From Vespula vulgaris (taxonomy: Eukaryota; Arthropoda; Insecta; Hymenoptera; Vespidae): a stretch of 64,000 bases of DNA. This document shows positions 12,701 to 26,300 of this stretch, piece after piece. The DNA lies in contig NC_066601.1 in NCBI RefSeq assembly GCF_905475345.1, positions 4,411,001 to 4,475,000 on the forward strand, given 5' to 3'. Positions within the stretch are counted from its first letter, which is position 1. Each line of letters begins with the position of its first letter. A program made the translations under genes and the position numbers. The notes under the pieces were generated by a model. It did no database searches, was not told the origin of the DNA, and saw only the letters and a list, made by a program, of their open reading frames with translations.

Positions 12701-13741
12701 ATCGACGCCTTTCCGGGAATTACGAGTGGGTGCGATCGGTTCTCCTATGGTATGGCTTATGCTTCCAGGGAATGTACAAATTCAAATTAATAGTCGACGC
12801 GATATCGATGGATACATAGAGGAAGGATTGATAAACAAATGTCGACTTTAAAGTTGACTTATCTAATTTCGAACGAGTAACTTTGAGAAATCCTGGATCG
12901 TCAAATTTCGATGAATATTTCTACACTTTCGACGTTAGAAACGAGGGAATTATATTTTACTTAAAAACGATATCAACCTTGCTAGATCCTTTCAGGTGTT
13001 CCGACAGTTTCGAATAATGCGAGTTCATTCAAGTTAACGTGCGCATCCACGCATGTATACTTTTAAGAGTCGCGCGACACATGGCGCACGCAACGACGGC
13101 GTCTCACGCATACACGTACGCGTATACGTCCCCCTTTACACATTTCGTAAACATATACGTACACGTATACGTATATACAAGCACAGGATACTTCGCTGTA
13201 AAAGAGCAGCTGGAACTTACGTAGCCACTACGCACACAAGCGCATGCGTGTACTGCCGACCGCCGGCTGCTCTGCTCCGTTCGCGACAAGGAGAGTAGTC
13301 TAGACTCGTACGCACACGCGTTCACACGTACGTGGCGACGGCGCTAGTGAAATATACACGCACACATCCATACACCGGTGGCGCCTGTCGGCCACACGAG
13401 TGTTCACGGGTGCGTGACGAGTTGCGGCTCTTTGTCCGTGTGTCCGCGTTACAGTAGCGTGCATAAGTTACAGCCCATAAGACTATTATCTTTCTTTTAT
13501 TTTTTATTTCTTCTTTTCTTTATTAATTATCCTCCTTTCTTTTATTTTTCCTTTTAATAGACCATTTTAATCCTTTATACTCTGCGAATAATTAATTGGT
13601 CATTTTATAATTACTTAGAATGATATCGACTGTGAAGGTAAACAAAAACAATTACATTTATTCGCAATTACCAGCAGTCTCTAGATAGTATTTTATTCTA
13701 ATTAATTTACGTTATATACGTACGCGACGTACTGCGTAACT

Positions 13742-13774
<33 letters not shown>

Positions 13775-16700
13775 AGGGAAATAACAAACACACGCACGTA
13801 CGTAGAAGGTGTTTGGACACAAAGGACGGCTAATAGATGATATTTTTGTATACAAAATAATGTCGGTAGAAGGACGTTCTTGTTCTTCTTCGTCTTCTCT
13901 TAAATAGACGCGTCGCAATTAAGGAACAACGAGCCGTACATGGCTCGTATCGCGTTTAATGATTCTTCACTTTGATTCGGATTAGAGATTACGATGCTCG
14001 TTAGCGGCCTCGCCGTTCTAAAGACTCTAGTGTACGGTAAAATACTAATTGAAATAAAGAATATTCATCGTTTTTACCGTAAAAATCATTCGAACGAATT
14101 CGAACGTAATTACTTCGTTTTATTCGAACGATGAAGTCATTTAAATAATTTTTATTTCAATTGTCCTTCTTGCTAAGAAATATCCAGATACAAAACTCGA
14201 CTTATACGATTACATAGATACATATAATACACGTATCACTATGACGTTCTAGATTGACTTCTATTAGAATTCTTAATTATAGAAGAGTTACGGAGTCACG
14301 GAGTCTGTGATTAAGGACTTCGTTCGTTGTGTGCGTTTTCATCTAAAAAAAAAATACGTAAGATCTTTCTATATAACGATATAATGATCTACCTGACTCT
14401 ATAATCATAGATTTTCTATAATAAGCGTGAAAAAGTTCCTTTAATAAGTGCACGAAATGGCATTCTATATAATGACCTCGTATCGACTTATAAAGTCACC
14501 GATACACGATTAAGGAAGGTAATCGATATTTTTGTACAGATATATTCAATATTTATAAGATCCGTAATCAAAAGCGTAATGAACTTATTTCGATCGAGAA
14601 ATAATATTTATTTCTAACTCGACATAATGTCGAAACGATATGAGCGTCTCTGTTTCATAGTAGTATTAGTTAGTTCTATCTAATATACCGTATATCCTGA
14701 GGGCAATTGGCATACGGAAGTAACAACCAACAGAGGATTGTCGCACATCACATAGCGTCGTTGCACTTTCGCGCGCACACACACACAAAACTTATCGCGT
14801 GTGTGCGCGCGCGAGGGCTGCAACAACACGAATGGTGGCTCTAGGTAAAAGTTCGCTAGCTTTTCATCGTTCCGTTCCGTAAGTCCGTTCCGTTCTTTCG
14901 AGAGTTACCCGTTACAAATGCCGCTGTTGAACCCGATCATTAACCCTTTGACCTCAAGTACTTTCCTAGAAATGATGTCATTTCGTTCTTGCCTTCCAGT
15001 AAATGGAATTGATAATTCGGATTGATTTTTTTTTTTACTTTTGTATTTTTTTTATTTGTCCTTGTTTTGTTTCTTTCCAACGGCGCACTATTTTAATGCG
15101 ATTTTGCATTCCAAGCGAATAGAAATATTATTCGGAATATATATATGAAAGCGTATTAACACTTAATTGTATATCATTTCTAGATAGACATACTATTTCA
15201 TGTAACGATAGTAAGTTTTCTTTTATATTTTATTTTATTTTATTTATTTATTATTATTTTTTTTTTTCATGCATACGAAGAGTTTATCATCTAGCGAGCG
15301 ATGATTGCGAAGGAAAACAATAGCTCGTTTCGTCGATCGAAGTTAATAATCAATGGAGCTTTCCCTTCCATTCGCAATATCATTTCCATTTAGAATTGTG
15401 CAAAAGTCCGAGCACGCTCGACGTGCCGAGCCCAAAGGCGCGCTTTTAACGACGCGATTACGCGCCACGGAAGATGTCGACTACTAAGCGAAGTTTCTTC
15501 ATACCTTTACGATTGCGATCACGTAGATGTCAATCGTTTCCTTCGTTTCACGATGTCTGTGCCTCTACCATTTAACTATCCGAGAGAGCTTTGCCGTGTC
15601 GTTTCTTTAAACGTTCGTAAATCATTCGGAATTACTACGATCTTACTTCTTTTTCTATTTTGTTGTATTCCATTTTATTCTATCCTTCTCTTTTCTTTTT
15701 CTCTCTCATTTTAAAAGAAAAAAACGAAGTCCATGTTGTACTCTTACTTTGGAGTAAGCGTAAAGAACTTGCATTTTTCTAACGTTATAGAGATTCGAAA
15801 GACATTATGTAAGTACGTGACTAATGCGAAATAGTTACATAGTATTTACAAAGCTAATGATTGGCTAATAGTAAATGATAAGATGCGCAAACATTTACAT
15901 TTATGTATAAGAACATATAATTATAAATGAAATTTATTTTATATTATCAATCGCAGTGTCTTCTTAAAAAAAAAAAAAAACAAACAAAAAAAAACATTCT
16001 CGAGTTTAAAAGATAAGAATAATAATTTATATCGTATATATCCCTCGTGAATCTTAAACAGGCAACAAGTCTGTGAATTAATAATACTCTCGATTTACAA
16101 TTGCAATGGCAAAAGAAAACTAGCTTTATCTTATTTTTTTTAATTGTAGTCAGTTCCTAGCAACAATTATCTTCAAAATAGCTAATACGATTTTATGTCT
16201 AATCGTTAACATACCGAGCGCCTGACCTTTACCACTTTGAATGAAAAAGGTACAGGAAAAAAAATTGAATATAAGTGGAATAGAAATCGCATCGCATTAT
16301 AATAAAATACATATGTTAATCTCTCGATAAGAAAGTTAGACATCATTATCGTTAATTTATCTGCGATATCGGCATTAATCATTAAAAATACGATAATTTT
16401 GCATAAGTCGCTGTATAATTTTGACCTAACAGTATTTCTTTCTTTTTTCTTCCTTTTTCTCTTTAATCATTTTTATTAATATTCAGACAACCGTAAAATC
16501 GCGGCGACGATGCGTTGAAGATCGTTTTTCTAGGAGTAAAAAACAGAAATAAAAATAGAGAAAACATCCAATGGTTTTCCCGTGGCTACTTTTCAAAGGC
16601 CACCGACATATTTTCACGAGAGCGAGACAAATATAACCACGCGGCTCTCCTTAAAACGCATTGCCCGTCGTATCGAACTCGTTGTAATTCCGTGCATCGA

Positions 16701-17335
16701 GCAGCTTGCTCCAACAATACGGTGGCCGAATGGACACGTAGATAGACTGGCGTGCATATCTCGTCGCGTCGTTGTGGTATGACCGTTAACGCTTCATCTC
16801 CGTTCTCTAACGTGTCTCCTTTTCTAATGTTTATTTATAAGTTGAAGAAGAAAAGTCGTTCGATCGGTCGATCGATCGATCGATCTTAATTTATTAAAAA
16901 AAAAAAAGAAAAAAAAAACAGTTTTCATCGTCTCCTCATCCGAGTAACATTCTTTCTTTAATAAAAAATGAATGCGTATTTTTTTTGAATATTATTGTGA
17001 TAATGTTATTAAAAGTTAACATTTGTTATCGAATATATGAGGACTTTATTATACAATACCTCGATAGATGATGATAAAATGAGATCTTTATCAAGGCGTC
17101 GATCGATCGAGCACCACCGTGTGATTAATTAGTCCCTTTCCAGTTAACACGTGTTAACGAAATTAATATGCTACGCTCGTGACTCGCTCAGCAGTAGCAG
17201 GCAGGCGCTAACGCAAACTCGACGCGACGATATGTCGCGTGTATGTACAAGCTTCTTAGATCGTCGTTTCGTCGATCTAAAGTTAACTGCCCGAGTGAGA
17301 ATTTCATTTTCCTGGCTCGGTGACAGCTTCTCCTT

Positions 17336-17375
<40 letters not shown>

Positions 17376-20300
17376 ATCACGATCATCTTTCTTTTTTGTT
17401 CTAACTATCGGATGTACTCAACGCTTCTTTAACACTGTTCAACGGCCTAGCCAGAATTAACATTTCAAGGTCGTTTAACGAGATCCGAGAAAACGAGGGT
17501 GGTTTCAACGCGACGATTTCTTATTCCAAAGAAGAAGTCGATCGATTTGCATTAACTCGTAGATGTTCGAACACGAACGACGAGCAAGTTGAAACGCGTG
17601 AATGTAATTTTAGATGTTTCAACGTGGAATTTGTGTCGCGAAATCTTGAAATCCTTTTCATCTTTCCTCTCCTATGTTTTCTCTCGTTGAGCTCGTATGC
17701 TTCGAAGCGTTACCTATATTAAGTGAGAATATAATAAATATGACATAAATATTCACACGGAAATTTTCCCTCGAGAAAAGATCCGACAGGAAGAGAGAGA
17801 GAGAAGGGATTTTTTTCTTTCTTCGATCTATAATTTCTCTTGGACTCTCGCCCCCTTTTTTAACAGATAAATTCACTGACCGATATACATACATACGTCA
17901 GATTCTTGTTTCTCGAGAGTTTACGGAAATTTCCATCGCGAATATCGAGCTAAAATGTTGGATCGATAATAACGAATAATTCAGCATTTTATTATCGCTA
18001 AAAACGAATCGATAGAAGAATATTTTCATGATTTCTCGTTCTTTTCATACTTTGATCATAGTCATAGTCATCATAGTAATACTTTACTTAAATATCTTTT
18101 TTAATTTTCTCTTTTTCTTTTTTTTAATCCAACCATCGTAAGTACTCCTTCTCCTTCTTCTTCTTCTTCTTCTTCTTCTCAATTCATATCGTTCGCACGG
18201 AATACTTTATCGTAGGAGCAAGCACACATATGGAATTAACGACGTCAATGGCGCCAAGGGGGTGGCGGTCTAAGACTTCTTTCATCGATAATGCATGACA
18301 CGTACCACGTATATGATCCTCTCGGACCATGCAAAATATCGCAATACAATTCTCCACAAGCATTACCGTCATTATTTTCAATGGTTTAGAACGAGACGAA
18401 AATTGTAGATAATTTTTACGTAATATCTTTCATTACGAAAAAATTGGTTATATAAAAAATGAAATATCCTTTTTTAGATAATTTGTATGCACCAACTTTG
18501 ATGTTAACCACGAAGAGAGGTAAACAGACTCATAAGATAGAACATATGTCCCATGAACGTGCTTTTTTACTATCCCATCTTTTCTTCCCCTCACTCCCCT
18601 TTCTTTCCAATTTGATTTATCATCGATTATCGATCGTAGATCATCGTACGGCCTCTGATTTTTCGTCGAGAGATCGTTACTCCAACGAGAGGCGTGTTAA
18701 CCGTACTATATTCCGGACTGGCACTTAACTCGCGCGTTATGTTAATGGCAATGCTTCGTATGCGACATGTTGCAGCGTACAGGCACGCATGCACGCACGC
18801 GAGCGCTGCGGTATGCATGTATGCATACGCGCGAGCCAAGATGCGTCGAATTCAAATGAACTGGCTCCCGCGAACGTGGTTTCTTCTATCTATTTCTCCT
18901 CCTACTCCTCCTCCTCCTCCTTATTCTCATCCTCATCTTCATCCTCATCCTCCTCCGCTTCGTTCATCATATCATATGCATTTCATCTCTTTTACACTTT
19001 CGCGAATCATCTTAGCATTATATGTTTATCGTCACTGAGAAGATTTTTTCGATTTTACTTCGACACGATGTGATGTCATTCTCTCTATTTTTTTTTTTTC
19101 GAAAAAATAAAACTTCATAGGAATTAGATTGATTTTTAATTGGGATGATCTATTAAAGATGATATATCAAAAGTCTTTTAATTGATTCAGTTTTTATTCG
19201 AAAAACGATGCATTCGATATGTTTAATAATTTTTTTTCCGATTCATTTCTTTCAAAGTTATCCCACACGTAAAATAGAAAAAAAAAGTTAGAAAATAATT
19301 TGTATAGTGCTTAGGATGGTAGAAAAAATTTCTCACGATCATTAATTAAATTTACTGCGTTGCAAGATCCGATGCATTAGCTGCAGTCGATGAGAAAATG
19401 TTTCGCGATGAGAGAGCAATGCAAATGTCTGCTTAACGTTACTGCAACAATCGGACAGAGATCTCACACTTACTGTGGGATCGTGACACCAATCGGGATC
19501 ACGTTTTAGCAGCGTAGTTTCCAATAATGGCTACGATCACTACTGGATCGATTGACCGGACTTTCAAGCTTCCTCGTTAGGTATTACTCATTTTTCTTGC
19601 AGGTACTACAGAGTCTCCCATTCAGATAAGCGCAGTTCTCTCTCTCTCTCTCTCTCTCTATCACTTTTTCTCTCATTCATCCTATACACCGTTTCGTGTT
19701 TTTTCTGTCAAAGGGAAAGGAACGCTTAAGGGAATCACCTTCACCTTCTTTCGTAGCATGATTCACTTGTCTATTAATATCGATACTATGAAATGTCAAG
19801 CAACGAAATGAACGATTATGATTATTAACAAAGAATGTTTCGTCATTTCTTTCGGTATCTTTTTTTGTTGTCCGAAATTGAAATCATTAAGTACACGTTT
19901 ATCTACGCGTAATTCAAAAATATTCGATAATCTCGCAACACTTTATTTTCAAATTACGCCACGATTTCCGAGTACGCATTAACTTGTTTTTATATATGCA
20001 TTTCACTACTGACATCGTGATAATTATGGAGAACGAATATATGCTACTGCATAATCTATGAAAAATTTATAAGACGGCTTTCCTTTCATGTCTCATATGG
20101 AAAGCCACATCAATTACGTCGCAACGAAAACGTTAAACAGTGCATTCCTTTTTTTTTTCTTCTTTTCTTTTTTCCTTTTTTTTCTAGCTCTTCGGTAAAA
20201 TTTACTTATGCTAATGATCTTTATTTCTAATGAAACCATCTAAGAATCACGAAAAGTGAAAGCAAAGAATATTTATTTCTCGAAACATTCGCTGAAGAGT

Positions 20301-23300
20301 TAATTTATGAACGTTTCTTCGGAATAAATTCTTAAAAGTCACGATGTGTGGTCGAAAAATTGATTTACGTTCGTACGACGAACGATCGATGTATATACAT
20401 ACACATGCATGTAACACGCACGCACATATATATATATATATATACATATTCCCATATGCATACCTACGTATCCATTACTCAGAGATATCAGGATGAAATG
20501 ACTTAATCATTGACAGCTTAGCGATTAAGTATTGCTAAGGTTTCGTTCGGTGAGCAGTAATTAGCGATGCTTAATGTAACTTTTCCACATCCTCTATGAG
20601 TTAGTCATCGTGAGTTTTCTATTAATAAACGACGCCACGCTCCATTCGTAGAATCGATTACATTTTCACAAAACAGTTTCTATAAATACGTTCACTTTTA
20701 GCTCGATTTGCGACAGATCGATCTCTCAAGAGTTAATCCATTAGAAATCCTTAGATCGTTTTATTCGATCATCTAGATTTAATTGTATAAACGTTAAACG
20801 ATCGTTTGGGAATTTTATAGCAATTTTTAATGAAAATTCCAACATAAACTATACACGTGGATAGAAATAAAATTTTTATAACTTTCTCGATCGCATAATT
20901 TATCGATTTAACGAGGACTGATATAGTTTACGTATCTTTTTCACGGTGTAGATTAAATATACAAATTTTTCATCGTAATCCATACGATCCAGAATCGATC
21001 TTGGGCGAACCGATCGATCGACGACATTCTTCATCGTCGTTGATTGAATGTAAATCGAGCTTTGGAATTTAGCGCATTCGCTGAGACATATTTTTAGAGC
21101 GAGAAGTGCTGAGATATTCGATTCAGCGAGGCATAAAAGTAGGCTACAGTGGAGATCGTGTTACTATTATGCAGGTCGTATCGTTATCTCGAAGCGGGCA
21201 TTGTTTTATTATGTAATGTGGTAAACATCTAGCGTGAAAAACAATCGGCGACCTTTTCATAGAGAGCATAATAATTGATCTTTGCGTTACACACATTGTA
21301 TTATCTTTTTAATCTTGGCTCATTCTTATGACCCAAGTAGTGATCCTTTAATACGTTAATTTATCCATCTGTATAATATTTTATATTACAATCCGCGTTA
21401 TAAAATAATAAAAATCTCCTAGAACAAACGATATAATCTTAACGTTAAATAAACCTTGCTAATAATATGATAAAAGAATGATTCGTTATATCAATAAAAT
21501 CATTATAGTACACGGTGAACTTAAATTAATTATAAGAAGGATTCATTAGTAACATAAAATATTTTACGAACAAGGAAAACGTAAGAAAATAGAAAGAGTA
21601 GTAGGGATACTATCTTAAATGCTATAATTATTCCTCTCTGCACATACGATGCGTATGTGCACGCATTAATAGAGGACATACAAGGATAAATAATGAAAGG
21701 CCTCGTCGATCAATATTTTTATCGCCGATACCGTGATTATTCGTTACGCGCGATCATTGCCAGGTTCGATCGTGCTTCTGTATAAACGTAGGCACGTGTG
21801 ATTCTGCACAAAGAAAAAAGAGAAAAAGAAAGGGAAACAGATTTGTCCTTTCTTCGGGAGATCATATATGTGTGTGTGTGTGTGTGTGCGTATACACGCA
21901 TACGGGTGTGTTTTATTCTAAGCTCGTATGGCTAATCTTACGCGGTTGGGTGCGCACAAATTGCAATTTGCCTGTTGGTGTCGTAACGCATTCACCGATT
22001 GTCGCAAATCGTTCTCGTGAGATCAAAAAAGAAAAAGAAAAAAAAAGAGAGAAAGACAGAGAATATATCTGATTAAAACATTATTTCTCATGGGCGTAAA
22101 TGCGTAATACAAGAAAGTAATGTAGAGAAAAAAAAAAGAAGGAATACATAGAAAAATATGACAAGATAAATATAAATAAAAGCGTATGAATAATGTTCGT
22201 TCGAATACAAAAAATATATGAATGGATCCAACTTTTTCACTTGATACTGATCTTATCAAATTAAAATGTTTGTTGTCTCCCCCCCTCTCTCTTTTTTCTA
22301 CACATTTGAAGAAACATTCGCATCGAAAATAAAGTAAACAAGATGCGATCGTTCCTTCAGAGAAAGAGAAAGACACAACGTACATGCTCGGAAAGTACGA
22401 TCGATCCTTTGTATTTAATTAACATTCCATACTTCACGGTGAATTTCTCAAAGCACTGCAACGGTCGGCATCGATGCCAATATAAAAGCACAGAGAAAGA
22501 GGGGGAGAGAGAGAGAGAGTATCCTTGTCTCCTCTCATGATCTCACAGTTACGTCACTGGAGCCCAGGGCGAGTTACGTTCTTTTTCGGCATCTCCAAGT
22601 CCGTTCGGGCGAGCGGTTCGTTTACCTGACATCACGTCAGGTAGCAAAACTTCGCTGAAGAACTCTTCGACTTGATTTTCTTTTCTTTTTTCTTTTTTCT
22701 TTCTTCTTTCTCTTTTTGTAGAAATGAACGACGAGAATCGTCATACGGTTTGGATCGTGATCGATCGATCTTGGTAGCAATGTCAAGCCCATCAATTTCC
22801 ATCTGGCAAGGTATTATAATAAGAATATGACGTGTCTAATTAATTTCGAGTGACTAGTTATTTGCATATAAAAAAAAACATACGATATTTGTATTGAGTT
22901 TTCTTTTTATAATTAATTCTACGAATTTTAAATGGAGGACGAAGGATGAACACGTACAAGAATGTGCAACGAGGAACGAAAAAGTTTAGTCACGTTACTT
23001 TGAACTACCAGTATGCTCGAGTTCATTAGCAAAGTACGGACGAACCCTTTACCGAAATTATTTCTCATGCCGAAGAAGGTGGATGAGTCGACGATATTTT
23101 TCGATCGAATTTCGTCGATCATTTCGAGATGAACGAATCCCCTCGTCATAAAGGGACCGCGTATGGTCCGGCAAGGAAGGAGAAGAAAAAAGAAACGAAG
23201 TCACACGTGTAATTTGCAGCAATTTGGCAATTGCATATAATTGATGAGAATACCTTTTACTTGCCGATGGCGTAGTATACTCGTCCATGCTTGCCGAGTT

Positions 23301-26300
23301 AAGTAGGGCTAATCATGGGGTTCTGAGAGCTCGGAAACATCAGGAACCTGTCTTCTAGCATCGAAATCTTCAGGACCTCGTGTATTTAGAGAACCGGCTA
23401 TACATATACCATATTCGGTCGGTGGGTCCCTGTAATATATACCTGAGCCTACGGAAGGTAAGACAGAGAAAAAGACAAAGAGGAAGAGAGAAAGAGAGAG
23501 AAAGAGAGAGAGAGGAGAGAGATAGCAAAAGGGCCCAAAAAGGACCCACCTACTTCCCAGAAAGAATGGCCCAAGATACCTATTGTTCTTGCTAATTGCC
23601 ACCCCGCATAGTCGACCCGCCCTCCTTTACCCTCTTCCTCTCTTCTCTCCTCTACTCTACAGTCTTTAATAGCCGGGTGCTCGTAGTTGATAGTTACAGG
23701 TCCCAACGCAAATACAGCTTTCGGATTGTGCGACCCTTTGTGAAAGGAAAATTAGCCGAAACGCAGAAGTACGATCTTTCGTCGAGATATTTTCATGCTC
23801 TTCAGGTATACCTGTGCTAAGTTTAACTCTCGAGCAATTTCTTACTCCTACAAGAATTTTTTTTCCGTGAAAAGTATACGAGATTTTTCACGATTTCCAT
23901 GAAGAATTCGAAGGACGACTCTTTTGAGCAATTATTCCAAAGAGATAAATATTGTAATAATAAATCTTTTAAACGGACAATAACAATGAACGAGGATCCA
24001 AGAAACTTTTGGACGAGTTCAAAATAACAAAGTGAATTTTCCCAACGTTATAATTTCTCGAATAATGAAACAATTTGACGGCTGAGTAGCTAAGAATAAG
24101 TCGGAGTTCTCGATAGCCGATGTCTCGTATCTGTAAAGTTAGATTTATAGTCGAATTACTCAACGTACATAGGAGTGGCACCGTAAAAGCGGTTTCCTCT
24201 AATACAGCGTACGTATAGCGCCGGACAATATCGATAAATTTTCATGGTTTTTCTCGCGTCGACGCTCTCACCCTTCGATGAATAATCGGTGGAAAGTGAA
24301 AAATAATTGTTAGTAGAGGCAACTAGCTTGAAAAATTCGTAAAAGAAAAAGCTAACGCCAACATCGTATTTAACGGTCAGCGCGTAGCTGCTTCAACGCG
24401 GGATATAAATGTCCTTGCAGATTTGTCGCTAGATAAATCATTTTTCCGTCAAACGTTCAACGCTTGCTTGCTGGCGGAGATCTTGTGCTTTCGAAGAACT
24501 TTCCTAAAAATACGTACACACGTATAGTTAGAAACTCGCTTTGGCATCGTGCGAAACATTTTACAATATTGTCGCCCTGTCTTTCGCAATTTTAAGAGCC
24601 AAAGATCGTTCCGTTGTCTTTGCCAACGCCTTCGATCATTTTCTTTTCTTCTTTCGAAGTTTACGATTATGTCAGACTTTTAAATACATGTCTTTCGTTA
24701 TTTCTAATCAAAGTCATGCTTCAATGAAGAAGAAGAAGAAGAAGAAGGAAAAAAAAGAGAACGCGGAGGAAATATCCACGTGACTTCTCTGAAATAAATC
24801 GCGTGAGAAAGGAAGATGGATTCGCTTCGAGTGGATTGATTTCTCTCGTGTCAGCGCAAATAAAAGGATCTAATCGGCCCTTTTCTTCAACTCCATCTCT
24901 CTTTCCCTGCCGTCGATGGAATCCAGTCGAGCGCACAAAATTTCAACGGGGACCAAACAGGAAGAACAAAAGCTTTATTGGAGTCGAACCACCGAGCAAA
25001 GACCGGCTTTCAGCCATCCAAAAAAAGACAAAGAAGCAAAAGCAACCGAGAGCCATTATACGTACGTGGGCGCACTTGTCGTCCAAGACCACCTCCTGTA
25101 CTTTGCATTCGCGTTATATTTATCCAAGGATCGAGAAGTTTTTCGACTACTTTACTCCTCGATATATCTTTCGAAGATATATCGAAGATATATCGTTGAG
25201 AAAAAAAATCATTTACTACGGTTTACCAAGACTACGATCAAATCAAAGCCAAACGTTACGTAAATTTCAAAGGATAAATATCATTAAAACGAGTTAAAGA
25301 CTGTCGTGCACGTCAAATAACTATAAAGTTAATTCTCACCATATTTTCTATTTTATCTACTTCATTACGTTAAGAAAATGAATACGTCGATTACAATCCA
25401 TGAAATTAATTTCGCAACCTACTAACGAGTCTCGATCACGCAATACGAAAAACGCTGTGAAGTCATAAAGAAAGTATATTTACAAATTCGTAGGTTTCAG
25501 TTTGCTTCGAGATGACCACGTATAAATCATCGTTTAATTAAAGGATTATTTTTCGACTCGTTCGTACGGTATTCCTGAAAATAATATTACGCGCGTTATC
25601 AGGAAGTATCGTTTACCAACGCACAAACGTTTTATCGTCGAAAGACTTTATGGTTGGCTTCTACTGTTCAAGTATACATGCCTCTTAATAATTCTATCCT
25701 TTTTCCTTTCCTTTTCTCTTTCTTTTCTTTCTCTTCTTCTTTTTTCTTTTTCTTTCTTCTTTTTTTTCTTTAAGAAGCTTCAAAATATCCGTAGGCACGA
25801 TAAAACTTTGGCAGACCTCCTGCGGAGCTTACAAAAGGCAGGAACAGCAGCAAGACAGACCTCTCTGATTTTTAAGAGGACTCATCCGTTCCTTCTTCAA
25901 CGAAGGAACTCTCGAATTCGTGGGCTACCCAGTTCTCCTTTTACTACCGATCATTATTTTTCGTGACTACTTTGGATCGACTTGTCTGCTGCTCATTTTA
26001 TTCACGGTTTGTCGCGTACAACACACGAGAGCACAAAATTATATTACAGCCTTTCGTGCTACCCTTCGAGGATATTAAGTGGAACTGATCGTTTCTTCTC
26101 TCTTTCTTGTCTTTCTTCTTTTTTCTTTTTCTTGTTCTCTTTCTCTCTCACACTGTCTCGTTCAAGTGAATTATTAATTCCACGTTGTCGTTGTCCCTTC
26201 TTATTCGCAATCATTATTCTCGAGACTCGCTACAATCTTGCCGATGCGATCGATACCTTGCGATCGCGTACCTTCATTTTATACGATCTCGATATTATAA

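Noticed and set aside
14940..14965. TTAACCCTTTGACC, resembling a piggyBac-type left end
   Set aside because: No matching inverted right end with TTAA was found downstream.
24803..25297. 164-codon open frame in BAMBI intron 1
   Set aside because: No recognisable family or codon pattern, ends in AT-rich low-complexity sequence, and overlaps a second long frame of equal quality; probably chance.
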